A stretch of DNA of 64,000 nt from Takakia lepidozioides. Taxonomy: Eukaryota > Streptophyta > Takakiopsida > Takakiales > Takakiaceae. The stretch covers positions 52,123,053-52,187,052 of the forward strand of contig CM060732.1 of the NCBI GenBank assembly GCA_030704615.1. Direction: 5' to 3'. The first letter of the stretch is position 1. Each line of letters starts with the position of its first letter. Shown one piece after another: positions 37,230 through 49,321 of this stretch. A program made the position numbers and the translations under genes. The notes under the pieces were generated by a model. It worked only from the letters and a program-made list of their open reading frames with translations, had not been told where the DNA came from and made no database searches.

Positions 37230-38165
37230 CTAGGCTTGTAGCAAGATGGATCAGGCTATTAGAATACAAGGACAATTTGTTAGCTTTATTTTAACCCTTA
37301 ACTTCCTATGCGTCCCGATTCGGGTTGCGACCTGCGAGAAAAAAAGGGATATCTTTTGAGATTTTATTGAAATTAAATGATTGCTGAAGCAATAAATTTG
37401 CTGACAACATGGTCCCCACCCACAAATTGAATTGAAAGCATTTGGAGTAAAACCGTAAAACCGTGACCTACAGAATTTTGCAAAAACGTTTGGGTTAGGT
37501 AAGGAGAGGGGCGAGGCAGGGTTGACCACCTACGTGGTGATTTTATATTGGTGTATGCAACTGTAGCTCTACTCCAAAACACTTGGCCCCACTTAGGCCT
37601 CAAATTTTGGAAAATTCACCATTGGATTTTCAAAAATTCACATTCTGATGAGGATCATAAGAACTCATTCTGTCACGGCTAGAATAGAAAAAAAAATCTT
37701 GGATTTCTATACACTTTCTAACAATGTTAGAAACTCCATGTTCTGGCCCATATCTGAACCCCCCAAAGTACACATACAAAAGAGCATGTAGCATCCTTCG
37801 GCAATTTGGCATGAAATTTTATGCATGCTTGCATACCTTGGAATAGGATATGGCCATGGGTGCGGCGGGCCCAGAAAAAATCAACCCGATACTGCCATTC
37901 CTTGGTCAAACCTGACAATGCAAGTTTCTCAAATTCCCCTAAAAAAAAAAACCCCCCACCAAAGCACTATAATCTTAAAATTCTTGTAGTGGAGTTCTTT
38001 GCAATTTGATATATGGATGTATATGGTAGGTAACGATTGATTTATAGGGTTCATGGTTTTGGATATACTATGGCAAGTGGGTAGCTTGGTTCTACTCTCC
38101 AGGGGTAGGAAATATTAAGGGCAAAAAAACTCTATCTGTAGGAAGTTAAGGGTTAACATAGGCTT
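37230..38165. other. No gene recognised
   Basis: The first ~50 bp continue the duplicated locus. The rest contains an A-rich and C-rich run near 37,938 but no family-like frame. Confidence 0.4.
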
Positions 38166-38389
38166 TGTTAATTCTAGAGTATAAAGATAGATCAGTCCTC
38201 CCTTTGGTGTCGCAACTTTATGGCACCGACATATTGCACCAAAACTGTTTTGTTTTATCCCCTAGTTAGATCGCCTTTATGGTTGTTGCATACTTTGGGC
38301 CATCGTCATGTAGGTAAATAGGTTAGTTCTTGCTCTCTTTGTATTTAGGTTCAATGGATCCTCTGGAATAGTACTTTGTGAGTTTAACA
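38166..38389 (+). repeat. Copia-type long terminal repeat (5' LTR)
   Basis: The 224-bp sequence begins TGTTAA and ends TTTAACA, the short inverted ends expected of an LTR. It has a TATAAAG box at about 38,180, and the 3' edge abuts a perfect primer-binding site. I find no second copy in the window, so the 3' LTR is lost or too diverged to see. Confidence 0.75.
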
Positions 38390-38401
38390 TGGTATCAGAG
38401 C
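38390..38401 (+). other. Primer-binding site for initiator tRNA-Met
   Basis: TGGTATCAGAGC is the standard plant Copia primer-binding site, complementary to the 3' end of initiator methionine tRNA, and lies directly at the LTR edge. Confidence 0.85.
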
Positions 38402-38703
38402 CAGAGGGAAGACCTTGGGAATCACTTTACTAAGTGTCGAAAATCACTAGGAATCATTTCTATGTGTTTGTCTTGGTGTGCAGCCTTGCTCCACCATACT
38501 GATATCTATTGAGTTATTTTTTATCTTGAATCTAGTGTGAGCACTGCTCCAGCTAACTACTTCTATACTAACCTACAATGCAAGTATTTGGTTGTCGACT
38601 AATCATGTGCTACTAACGTTATAAAATCTCTTACAAATACATATGCATCATGAACAATAGATAGTGTTTCTTTTCTTTTCTTTTCTTCTTCTTCTCAGTC
38701 ACA

Positions 38704-39075
38704 ATGACTACTGACGGGGTGACTACTGACGGGGAGAATATGGGATTAGGATTCTCTGAATAAAACAAGCTAGTTGGTAGATCTAACTATGTTGTATGGA
38801 GTTTCAAGGTTAACAATCGTCTATGTGAGATGACATTTCTCATGTTCTTGATTCCAAGTTTGAAGTAACTGAGGACAATGAGGAATTGTTTGAGAAACAA
38901 CAGAAGAAAGCCTTGTCGTTTATTCGGGACACCCTATGTGACAGACTTATCCCTTCAGTGAATCGTATAACTAACCCCAAGGAGCTGTGGGATCCTTTAG
39001 CAAAGGTGTTTGAGGTCAAATCTATTTCTAGAAGACTCAACATCAGAAAGAAATTATCAAAAAGAAAAAATATTT
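38704..39075 (+). pseudogene. Copia gag N-terminal half, broken
   Basis: After an ATG at 38,704 two frames give KLVGRSNYVVWSFKVNNRL and then FIRDTLCDRLIPSV and TNPKELWDPLAKVFE, ending SRRLNIRKKL. This is the order of blocks in Copia gag (DUF4219/UBN2-type) proteins. In-frame stops and a frameshift near 38,860 disable it. The second half of a gag lies inverted at 39,659-40,132. Confidence 0.75.
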
Positions 39076-39658
39076 CGAAACATAATTCACATGTTTCATT
39101 GAAATCCAACCTTATTCCATTCAACGTTTTAATCCATCAAACTTGCAATACATTGGTTCATGGTACTACTATACTGTAAGCATGGTATGGATGTTTACTT
39201 TTCATTTGTATATTATCTTCTTGAATCATCTGTTTATATCATATATCTATCAATTTATTAATAACTTCATTCAATCAATCTTATCTTATAATTTTCTAAT
39301 GCAAAGTATGTCATTCGACTTACCATTAGATGTTACATGAATGGGATTGTGCAACTTCACAAGTTAAATGACTCAATAATCCACGATATTATTATTAATA
39401 CCTGAATTAACTTTAATTATGTTATATATTAAGTTTGGTCCGGATTTAAGCCAAAAGTTCGGAATTACTTAAAATAGGGTTTCTTGAGTCTACATACCAA
39501 TCAGACTCTTTCCCTACGTCCATGGAAGTTAATGTGACTTCTAGCATATAAACTGAGTCGGTAATTTCATCATCCTCAGGGTCAGAGCCGTCTTGATCAC
39601 TTTGATCATCTTCAATCATGTTGGCTTGCTGTATGGAGCGAATCTTGAGGATTTCCTT

Positions 39659-40132
39659 CTATGGCACAGCGCAGTTCGAGCCCACTGGTCGGGCTTGCCG
39701 CATCTGTTGTAGAGGTGTTGTGCAGCAGGATGTGGATTTCTTGTTGCGAAAGTTTCCGAGACTAGCCCCTCCTTCCTTTTGATGAAATTTCTTGAACTTC
39801 ACCCAAAGTGCCTCATCCTCGTCACTGGTCTTCTTGCTCTTGAGCTCTCGACGGGATTCTTCATACAAAAACATCCCAGAAAGTTCTTCGAAATCCGGCA
39901 ATTCTTCTTTGTAAGCAATCATGATTGATTGAGTGTAATGCTCGTATGAATCTGGCAGGGCATTCAGTACCATCTTTGAAAGAACATCATTCTCTATGGT
40001 CTCTCCAAAACAAGCAAGTTGATTCACTAAATTAGTGATTGTGCCTAGAAATGATTCCATGGACAATTCATGAAATATTATCCCCACCACTTCGACCGTA
40101 CCCAAAATTGGAAGTAATAAATAAATAAGCAT
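39659..40132 (-). pseudogene. Copia gag C-terminal half, inverted
   Basis: The frame reads MESFLGTITNLVNQLACFGE, then LNALPDSYEHYTQSI, LPDFEELSGMFLYEESRRE, matching the UBN2 part of Copia gag. A frameshift near the end hides a zinc-knuckle remnant (RCGKPDQWAR in the next frame). It faces opposite to the gag half at 38,704, so the two are not a simple single gene. Confidence 0.7.
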
Positions 40133-40600
40133 AAAGCATTGAAATTAGGTTTTAGGGTATAGAATTTGCGAGGGTACTAACCATAATACTCGGTATGAAT
40201 GGAAAAGAAAATATTGGGAAGGGTACAGATGACTTGTCACCTATGATTTAGGGTTTAGGGAATAAAATTTTCCAACCACAGATTGTATCTAATCTATGAA
40301 GAATGTGCATCAAACAATGGAGTTACGTTTAAGGGCTTAGGGTTTAGGATTTAGAGAACTACAAATGGACAAACAATTATGGAATGTGAGTCTTTACGTG
40401 GAGGTCGTACAACAATTCAGGAAATATTCCCTCCACTTCGACCACACCCAAAACTGGAAGCAATAAATTAAATAGGCATCAGACATTGGAATTAGGTCTT
40501 AGGGTACGGAGTTGAGTAGTGTAATAAACATACTACTGGGTATGAATGGACCAAAAAATCTGGGAACGTGTACAAGTGACTTGTCATCTAAGAAATTAGA
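40075..40600 (+). repeat. Tandem repeat of ~347 bp, related copy at 42,960-43,230
   Basis: CTTCGACC..ACCCAAAA(T/C)TGGAAG recurs at 40,089 and 40,436, each followed by GGAATTAGGT.TTAGGGTA and GAATGG.. blocks. A third, partial copy starts at about 42,963. The units contain TTTAGGGTTTAGG-like motifs (40,248 and 43,150). These repeats bracket the DUF7869-like relic. Confidence 0.6.
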
Positions 40601-41153
40601 CTTGAATGAAATATCCCAAGGGTCATTCTATTATACCCAAGGTCCTAATAAGATAAACAGACCCAAGATAAATTGATCTGAGATGACACGGAATAACGGG
40701 TGGCAAAGTGAGGTTCAGGACTAATTAGTGACGAAGAAAATTGAAAAGAATCTTAAGATAATCCGAAAAGGCAATAAAAGAAATGTAACTCTTTACTTGA
40801 AGCCAGACTTACAGAAAGCTACTAACGAGTAATGGGAGAAGATTCACAAAATTCAGAAGATTCAGAAGCAGTAAACCGCGAGAAAACTTGTCTATTGAAG
40901 CAACAATTTTCACAAATTGTCACGCGATTTATATTCAGGACATTTTTTAGACCAATCATATTGAGCCCAACAATACGACCATGTGGACCGAGAATGAAAG
41001 AGATGGGCGAATCTGTTGAGGAGAAGACACTTTGATGATAACCAGATAACCAAAAGAAATGGGTGTAATGTGAGAGAGGAACTGCAAAGAGAAGGAAGCA
41101 GTGACATCAGAAAAACTAGGAACTCCGGATGATCACTCGAGGTTCCTGAAACG

Positions 41154-42731
41154 TTACAGAGATGAGGTCCGGAAAAAAGCTGGTGGCTGGCAAAGAAAGT
41201 AGATTAATATTTGAACATGTGAAGATAAACAAATGGAGAGTGGAGGTAAAACATCAGTTTTATTCTTGAAAACATGCCGAGGAGTGAACCTCCACAATAT
41301 GTCCTTGTCATACTTGTTCTCCGCCAAAGGTTGCATTGTCTTCATTGTCTGACTGTTGACCTCATCCAAATTTGCTCGTGCTTTCTCCGCCTCCACCGCG
41401 ATAAATTTCTTAGAGCTATTACGTGTCGTGTTTTTTCTGGTGGGCATTGCGAAATACATGCATTTCTGTTTGCCCAACTAAAGCTTCTTTTCCATCGAGA
41501 ATGCAACCGTCCACATACGCCTTGAAATCTGGCACCTCTTGAATGATTTGAGGAATAAATTGCAGATCCTGAGAGATCATAAAAAACCTCATAAGATCAG
41601 AGAGAACATAGATGTTGTTTTGCTGCAGCTTTTTCGATAAATAACTGAAGAATCCGTCGATGTCCTCATGGGTATGGCCAACCATGAGAAATCCCATCTG
41701 AATCTCCTCAAACACTCCTCTCGCAGTTAGGAGCGATATAAAAGCCAACATCCACATGTTTTTGTTTTCCTTCCCGCAGTTGTCCAACTGCATGTACAGT
41801 TTTCGCTGAAAATGGACTTTTCCTTTTCTCTTCTCCTTATTGCCGAAATGTTTTATGACATCGAGACATCTCGATTTACCCTTCATGAGAGATTCGAAAA
41901 AAGAATTCTGAGGTGGGTGGTCAAAGATGTTACGATTTTCGCGGCAAGAGGTTCAGATCTGCACGATAGTTTTTTTTTCCAAATTTGACCTTGATCCACC
42001 CTGGGGGTCTATCCTTGGTCTATGTATTTAATGCTCAGGTAGTGTTGATATTCCAAACGACAGAGTTAATGTGAATCCACTGAGGGGGATCATCTGGATT
42101 GAACTCCCAAATTTTGGACCAACAATCTCTGTACCTGTCCAAATCGGAAGGGCTACCTCATTTCTTGGGTCTCCACCATTCAACGTGAACCTTCTTAAAA
42201 TTCCTGGATCCTCTGTCGCGGACTACATCCGATATTGCCATCCCCATCACTAGAAACGTCGCAGTATCTACTGGTCGAACCAAGACAAAGAATCCGTTCT
42301 CAATATCCTTGATCGGATTTAGAGGCTGCTTGCATCTGTTCAATAATATATTGACCAATTGGTTCTTGCATGATTCACATGTCTAACAAACTTTAAATTA
42401 CTTCAGTCTATCACACCGGGGGCCACAATATGGCTCCAGGACTTCATCTTCTTCCGACAGATCATCCTCTGCATCCGGCTCTGTGGTGGTTGACAGCCCA
42501 CTTGGTTGAGGGCCAAAAACCCTCTTTAAGCGCGATTGAATGTTGTGATTCTCCAGAAATGGGAAGATCAAGTTCTGCAAGGATTGCTTCCCAGTATTGA
42601 TCATATTGTATCATGATGTCACGATAATGATCGTCAAGCAACGTCCCCTTCTTCCAGAACTCCCTGTATTTTTTAATTCCAGTTTTGATAAAAAAAAACT
42701 GTTTATCGGATGAGTCATCTCTCACACTCAA
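41154..42731 (-). pseudogene. DUF7869-like transposon protein, decayed and rearranged
   Basis: At 41,419-41,886 the frame has QLDNCGKENKNMWMLAFISL and GFLMVGHTHEDIDGFFSYL, the hallmark D-N-C-x-x-E-N-K-N and V-G-H-T-H-E-D-I-D blocks of a protein family common in repetitive DNA of plants and animals. A continuation ending DKDILWRF lies in another frame at 41,154-41,477. Segments at 42,158-42,358 (KVHVEWWRP) and 42,398-42,731 resemble the C-terminal part but lie 5' of the core on this strand, so two partial copies or a rearrangement are present. The biochemical role of the family is not settled. Confidence 0.6.
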
Positions 42732-42959
42732 ATTGGTGTTTTTTTTACAGCCCTGGGTTGTACTATTACAGGCAACTTTGGAGATCTATCGGGATTCGAC
42801 TTCCACATCTTCACCGCACCTTTTTTGGGGAACCACACAGAATCAGTAGCAAACTTCTTAAACTTCACGACAGGCCAACCATCTTCATCTACAAGGTTTA
42901 TATAACAACCAAATATTGTGGAAGAGTGTCATGTAGATTCAGCTATAAAGTCATTGAAC

Positions 42960-43230
42960 CAAGCTGGAATTAGGTTTTAGGTTATAGAGTTTGCTAGGGT
43001 ACATTGAAACATAGTACTTGGTATGAATGGAAAAGAAAATATGGGAAAGTGTACAGATGACTTGGCACCTATGAAAATTTGTTAATAAAATATCTCAATC
43101 ACAGATTGTATCCAAATTTCTATAAGGAATGTGAATCAAACAGTGGAGTTTGGTTTAGGGTTTAGGGTTTTAGAAAACTGTAAATGGACAAACAATTATG
43201 GAGTTTGAGTCTTTACCCATACGTAGGACT
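42960..43230 (+). repeat. Third copy of the 40-kb repeat family
   Basis: GGAATTAGGTTTTAGG, GAATGGAAAAGAAAATAT and CACAGATTGTATCC blocks match 40,145-40,400. GGTTTAGGGTTTAGGG lies at about 43,152. Confidence 0.6.
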
Positions 43231-43598
43231 TTACGAAAATAGTTATTTTGAAGGCTCAAAATAGTACATAAAGTTTATTTTACTTCATATTTTTTAGTGG
43301 ATGTTTTCATTCTAGATTCTTTATCCCTCAAAGCACATTTGATCAAGTCCATTTTTCTAATTTTCTATTCATCATGCTTTAAACAAATCCATAACGGCCT
43401 TTTATATGGTCTATAACAAATCTTATGGACTTGTTCAAAAGTCCATAATTTCTAACCATTTGTTTTTTGGTTATGAGACTTGGAATAGGGGAAATATATG
43501 TAGTTGAGCCTTCATAGCTTAGTCCATTTTTACTATCAGCATTGTCATTTAGGAGTATGATAATTTACAACTAATCAAGGTCCCAAAAAAACAGTGTT

Positions 43599-44165
43599 AT
43601 GACAGCATTTTTTATCCACCGTAGGTTGCAACCGCCCAAAAATATGATTTCTGTAGGTATTGACAGATTCAGGTCCCTTAGGAATTTTAGATCTAGAAAA
43701 TGTATTTTTGTAGATTCAAAATCTCCACACACGATTAGACTTGGTGGTACTAGGGACCCAAAGAATAGTTTGTACAAAGTAGAAGCATACTCTTTACGAT
43801 CATTAGAATCTCATGTAGTAGAGAGTATTGAAGTTCTCTCAGTAGAAGATGATACTTCTGCTAGATTGTGGCATAGACGGCTTGGGGACCCGAACTTTCA
43901 TGGACTCCACTATCTGTCAAATCACAACAAAGTAGAAGGAATATCGAAAATTGTCATTACTGAAAGAAGTGTGTGATGTCTCATGGGAAGCAGCACCAGG
44001 AGAGATTTCTTCGGTCATCTCAAAATATGACAAAGAAAATCCTTGAATTGGTGCATATGGACCTCTGTGGTCCACTCTGAATAGCATCACTCTCATGATC
44101 TGTTGAGTTTCTTTGTGTATACGATGAATGATTCGATGGACACTAGTTGCAACTGAGAAAATTAA
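43599..44165 (+). pseudogene. Copia GAG-pre-integrase and integrase fragment
   Basis: The frame ends SLYKVEAYSLRSLES and ARLWHRRLGDPNFHGLHYLS, the pre-integrase (PF13976-like) W-H-x-R-L-G-H-type motif with H changed to D. Another frame continues with HGKQHQERF and ILELVHMDLCGP, the start of the integrase core where the D of HxDLCGP is the first catalytic residue. Stops follow quickly. The reverse transcriptase and RNase H parts are absent. Confidence 0.75.
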
Positions 44166-44813
44166 TTGTCACATAGATGAATTAATATGCCAGATCATAG
44201 AATTCAAACTACTTCCCGCCTAACTGTGTTCTCGCCTAACTTGCTATGGCACCTCTGTGATCTGGTGTAGTTAAATATATGATCGTGAGTATTCTTTACG
44301 TTGTAACGTTGTATGAGCATGTTGAGCCTGTAGTTGCTCCGTTTATTACAACTAGTCTACTATTCTTCCTTTCTATTCTAGTGAGTATGCATCTACGTTC
44401 AACAGGTTAGGGCCCACACGGTACTTGACAAAGTGATCCTTACAAGGAATGTAGATTTCTACAAATAGTTTGAAATGATAGTAGTTTATTATTGAACAAT
44501 AAACTGAGAAAACGTTGAGGCTGGTCGTGCGGTTGAGCTACAGATTTAGTGTTGAGTTTTTGTTTTACTAAACATAGTAAGAGTTTCAACAGTGTAGATG
44601 TAGATCCTAGTTATCATTCCTGACGTGATGTGGCGCTGACACATCGGCCGTCACGTCCGATGTACGTCACGTCAATCCGGACATTTATCCATGTAATTGT
44701 TTGTTTATTTGACTTTTATGATTTACTTCTACCCTTTGTAATGACATGACAGCCACGGTGTGAAACAGACGTGGCCAACTATTAATATTTATTCATTATT
44801 TTTAAAAATATGT
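44166..44813. other. No gene recognised; left flank of palindrome-array element
   Basis: A block rich in ACGTCA-type motifs (GACGTGATGTGG, CCGTCACGTCCGATG, TACGTCACGTCA) lies at 44,620-44,680. I cannot place the exact left border of the array element. Confidence 0.4.
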
Positions 44814-45548
44814 CTGCATATTGGCGGTTGCATATAATTTATTATTTTTAAAATAAAAGCGACCGCCCATATTGGCGGTCGCCGGTGATTTATTTATTTT
44901 TAAATGAAACGACCGCCCATATTGGCGGTCGCCCGTAATTTATTTATTTTTAAATGAAGCGACCGACCATATTGGCGGTCGCTTGTATTTTATTATATTT
45001 TAAAATAAGCGACTGCCTACATTGGCGGTCGGCTGAAGTTTATTATGTTTTAAATGAAGCGACCGCCCAGATTGGCCGTCGCTCGCACTTTATTATATTA
45101 TTATTATTATATCTTTGATGTATTCTGTATAAATATAGCGACCACCATGTGGCGGTCGCTATATATATATTTTAAATTTAGCGACCGCCATTTAGCAGCG
45201 GTCGCTTATTTTTATTTTTATTCTTAAGTAAAGCGACTGCCGTTTGGCAGTCGCTTCTTCAGTTAATTTTTGAAAAATGTAGCGACCGTCATTTGGCGGC
45301 CGTCGCTCTTTTTGTTAATAAAGAATACAGCGACCACCATTTGGAGGCGGTCGCTCGATTTGATTTTGATTCTTAAATTATACGACCGCCGTTTGGCGGT
45401 CGCTTACTTAATATTTTTTTTTAAATGAAGCGACCGCCATTTAGCGGCGGTCGCTTATTTGATATATATATTTAAAAAGCAGCGACCGCCATGTGGCAGT
45501 CGCTCTTCTTGTTTTAATAAATATAGCGACCGCCATGCGGCGGTCGCG
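44814..45548 (+). repeat. Left array of GC-rich palindromes, ~50-bp period
   Basis: One partial and at least 13 clear units of the form GCGACCGCC-(4 to 7 bases)-GGCGGTCGC start at about 44859, 44909, 44957, 45007, 45058, 45138, 45180, 45232, 45281, 45330, 45381, 45428, 45481 and 45526. Each unit can form a 9-10 bp stem. AT-rich linkers of about 25 bases separate them. Some stems carry paired changes (GACTGCC with GGCAGTC at 45,232). The array lies outside the TATA promoter at 45,851 and mirrors the array at 53,796-54,844. Confidence 0.85.
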
Positions 45549-45574
45549 TGTTTTTTTTTTTCTTAGAAATCCAG

Positions 45575-45800
45575 GGACCCGCCGTGTGGCGTTTTGTTTT
45601 TAATTTTTTAATCATGAAACGGCGCCTGGCCAGCCACGTGGCGAGGTGCCACGGGTCAGGAAAAACAAAACAAATGGGTTGGGGGGAGGTGGTTTTGAAC
45701 TCTTGATCTGTCCCATGTGGGTGTGCGTGGCGAGGTGCGACTGGCCAGTCGCGCCGCGCTGACACGTGGCGGGACGCCACTGGCCTGTCGCGCATTTTCA
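45575..45800. repeat. GC-rich block with perfect palindromes
   Basis: GCGACTGGCCAGTCGC at about 45,737 is a perfect 16-bp palindrome. CCACGTGGCGAGGTGCCAC and CACGTGGCGGGACGCCAC are near-palindromic. The phrase CACGTGGCGAGG also occurs in the CACTA elements at 62,637 and 63,704. Confidence 0.6.
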
Positions 45801-45850
45801 AGCATAATGCCATTTTTTTTGGGGGGGGGGGAGGGGGGCTGGTGGGCACC

Positions 45851-45858
45851 TATATAAA
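45851..45858 (+). promoter_or_regulatory. TATA box for the kinase-like gene
   Basis: TATATAAA lies about 20 bp after a G-tract (45,822-45,838) and about 320 bp before the ATG at 46,176. The same G-tract plus TATA layout is found on the minus strand at 53,742, pointing at the RING gene. Confidence 0.6.
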
Positions 45859-46175
45859 CCATTCCCCCCTCATTTTCTAATCATTTTTGCCCTTCTTGTG
45901 GTGCGGTTCCTCTTGTAGTCCTTTCGGACTTCGTTGCTTGGCACAGCCAACGGGAGGTGCAAAAGTGATTATTTGGGGGGAGGGGAGAGGTTTTGTCGGT
46001 TTTCTATTGGTCAGTCCCACACACTTGTTCATGGTATAATCATCGTGTCACCATTTTGCCGTTTCCGGATCTCCGGCGGCCTGTTTTTTTGCAGATAATT
46101 ACGAAGACACCATCCACACGCGTTCATTGCCGTTTTCTGAGGTTTTGGATCATGTAGTGGGCAAAGGTTTATACA

Positions 46176-47628
46176 ATGTCGGGGGTTGTGAATTCAAGTT
46201 CTGGGGGGGGGTCGTCTGGGGGGCGGAGGAAGAGAAAACGTGCCCACGGGCGGGATAGCCAGATCAACAAGCTAGACTACCCGGGACCGGATGCCTTGGA
46301 TATGGTGAAAGAAGTGGTAGTGGATTATTTCAAGAGTAGGGACATGATGAGGCTGGAGAGTGCTTGTGTCAGGCATGGATGGGAGGGGTTTCAGATTTTT
46401 CAGCAAAATATGGAGAGGAAAATGACAAACGCTTTGGCGGGGGCTAAGTAAACGGCGGACAGGGACAAGTCGAAGTTCAATCGGTGGATCCAAAGCAGGG
46501 CGAAAGACGCCATGTGGAATTTGAGGCAGCTAATGAAGACATGGAAGGGTAGAACAACCGAGGGTCGAGTGTCATCCGCCGAAGCTAAGTTAATGTGGCG
46601 TGTTGAGTGTTGGGCTTGCTCGGCAAGTCAAAATTCACATCGTCGGACTAGGGTTATCCCTTGGAAGGCGGGGTCATCGGGCGGGGGAGGCACAACTAGT
46701 CTTTATTACCTGAACTCTAGTGCGAAGGTGGTAGAGATTGGCCCTTACAAAGAAGGAGGGTATACTAAGGTCCGTCACTGTAGGATTGTTGGCGATTCTA
46801 GAATACCCGTTGGGAGCTAACGGGAAAAAAATCCAAGTCCAAACATCCAAAAAAGGCGTTGAGACAACATAACGACGAGTGTTTGGCAGTGAAGTTCCAG
46901 CATCCGGGTGTTATCTCGTATTTTGCTGTGAATGCACGTGAGGTAGAGGGTTACACTCGCTGGTGGAATAGGGAGACAATACGCGACATGATGAACCTTA
47001 ACAGAAAATGGGACAACGATTCGGACAACAGGGTGATTTTGGAACAAATGGGAACGGAAGTAGAGTTCCAGGAATGCAATCGTTTGCTTCGTTTTCGGAA
47101 AGTGCGCTGTAAATTTGCATTGGCACTAGTGTGCATCATGGATGTTGTCCACAAGAACGGTGTCCTGCACAATCTCCCGACAACATCTTGTTGCATTTTC
47201 CAGATGGCACCGAGGAGATCAAGATTGGGGTGTGTGATTAGGGCTTAGCCACCCCATTGGGCATACGCAAAGCCTCGCCGTACCAGTTTGAAAACCAAAA
47301 CAAGCTAGACCGGGAACTCGGGAAAAGATGGTGGGTGGAAAAAGATATTGCATCGGTTTTCAATGCAAATGTCACCCCCCCCCAGGACATGACGACGGAG
47401 GCCTTTGCCGTTGGGAAGATAGCGGTACGAATAAATGGCGGCGCTCATTATGATCAAAGTATGTTCCAAGACCAATTTACGGGAGGTTGTTGGCATTCAG
47501 TGCTACAAAGGTTGTACGACAACAACAAGAATGAGAGAGTCACATTAACCCATGTAATACTTCGGTTCATGGGCAAGCCTTCAATTGGCCTGAGCCGAAA
47601 GACGTATATAGGACAGAGTAGACCATAG
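46176..47628 (+). pseudogene. Protein-kinase-like gene of the palindrome-array element, decayed
   Basis: From ATG 46,176 the frame runs with one in-frame TAA (46,449), a frameshift near 46,820, another near 47,175 and a TAG at about 47,242. Kinase landmarks in order: a basic N-terminus (GGRRKRKRAHG), a glycine-rich segment IGPYKEGGYTKVRHCRIVG, an invariant-Lys block ECLAVKF, a catalytic-loop block VVHKNGVLHN followed in the next frame by PDNILLHF, and a DFG equivalent IGVCD-stop-GLATP, where the TAG probably replaces Trp. RWWVEKDI may be an APE-like site and EAFAVGKI an F-helix-like segment. It would be a nonconventional Ser/Thr kinase-like fold; the HRD Asp is lost in this copy. Its exact family is unknown to me. 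Confidence 0.6.
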
Positions 47629-47863
47629 TCTCGTAGATATGAGATTTTTGGCGGTACAATGGCTCTTTTATGAAGACATAACTCAATTTTGATCGTGCAT
47701 GTAAAAAATAAAGTCCCATTGTAAATACTACATTGCATATGCTCGACCCTGGCACCTGTCATCGCAACATAAATGGTTTTGTGTACTGGCTCACTGTTTA
47801 TATTTGTAATGTTCCAAGGTTTCGGATAGGGTTATGAGAAAACGATGTATTAGTTCCGTAGGA

Positions 47864-48079
47864 ATTAGACAACAAACGTCTTTTCTCATTCAACTGTGCG
47901 ACACTACTATGAGATGCATTGATCGGAAAGTAATAGGTGCCCATGCAACCTCCGAACGTTTGATATTAGGTCTCTACTTAAACGTGCGGAGGTCGCATGT
48001 ACACCTATTATTTTTTTATCCATGTCACTCGTGGTAGTGTCACACAGTTGAATGAGATATGGAACGTTTGTTGTCTAAC
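47864..48079. repeat. Inverted repeat 1 (arms ~95 bp)
   Basis: The left arm starts TTAGACAACAAACG and contains CTCATTCAACTGTGCGACACTAC and AATAGGTG..CATGCAACCTCCG (gaps shown). The right arm is its inverse, CGGAGGTCGCATGTACACC to CGTTTGTTGTCTAA. The loop is about 30 bases. A transcript would form a long imperfect hairpin. Confidence 0.75.
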
Positions 48080-48309
48080 TCATATGGAGCCAATATATCA
48101 TTTTCTCAATACCCTGTCAGAAACATTGAAACATTCGCAGTTACAAATAGTGCCACAATACACGGCCGGTTTTGTTGAAATGACATTTGTGAGGTTCGAG
48201 CGTATGCAATTTATTATTTACAACGAAATTTTATTTACTCGGGGGACCGGTACTGCTGTTGGAGCGCAACTGATGGTGTGAGTTCTTTATTGATTGAAAC
48301 TGTCACAAC

Positions 48310-48682
48310 CAATGTCAACAATCATATTTACGGTGAGGTGTTTCATGCTATTATTGTTCCTCTAGCTGAATTCTGTAGTACCTTTTTTGCTATTCCCATG
48401 CCAACGTCATCCGAGACTGTCATGTTCAAACGGACGTATCAGCCACCCCGACCAGCTTGCAGGCTGCAGCCATGGCCCACCGTAAATTGAATGAATTGGA
48501 GATTTTGTGCGAAGTTCCTGGTTTCATGTCCGTGGTGGCTGATACGGAAATCGGAACATGGCAGTCGCAGTGGACCTGATGTTGTTGGCATGGGAGTAGC
48601 AAAACGATTCCTAAATAATTCAGCTACATGAACATCGACAGCATGAAACACCTTGCAGTACATATGATTCTTGAGATTGTTT
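48310..48682. repeat. Inverted repeat 2 (arms ~145 bp)
   Basis: The left arm (48,310-48,455) has GGTGTTTCATGCT, TAGCTGAATT, TTTTGCTATTCCCATGCCAAC and ACGTATCAGCCACC. The reverse complement of 48,530-48,682 has the same blocks in the same order with about one in five bases changed. The loop is about 75 bases. Confidence 0.75.
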
Positions 48683-49321
48683 GCACGGATTATTAGTGTT
48701 TGTGCTTTCAAGTGGCGAACATTTCCGCCATGGTGCGGAAGAGGTGCATTGGCCACATTAAACGGTTGATGTGATACCATTTCACAAATGTATAGCCATA
48801 TGCAACGTGCGTGCCAAATTTGGGAGTGATCAAAATTCATTTAGACCCAAAACCACAGTTTTCTTCACTGTTTTGCACTCCAAACTTGATTTGTGTTCTA
48901 CTTCATGCACTCTTCATAGAAAGTTCTGCAATAGTGAACGAAGAGAACACTTTTTTTTTTGGGCATTTTTTATTGGTCCAAATTTTTGCGGGGAAGTAGC
49001 GGTGGGATGCTGGAAGCCGCAGAACAAAATTGAGCCAAAAACAAAATCGATACGTGCCAGAAACCCCCAATGAAAGGCAGTGCAAACCTATTTATTGGCT
49101 TAAAATAAATTTAAATTCAATTAAATTGTGGAATGGCTTGAGGGGGGAGTGCGACAATGGGGAGGCAAATGATTTATTCGTCTGTTGTGTCCCCGCACAT
49201 ATGTTGCACACATGTTCAAGCACATGCGGGCAAAAGAGGGGCTTCAACCACATCCGTTCAATGGGAGCAATAGGCGTGCACGCATTGCAGGATTTCTTTT
49301 TCGCATTGAACAAAAACCAGA

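Noticed and set aside
44859-45548. CRISPR-like array (24-bp palindromic repeats, regular spacing)
   Set aside because: The linkers resemble one another and are AT-rich instead of unique, the setting is a plant nuclear genome, and no cas-like gene is present.
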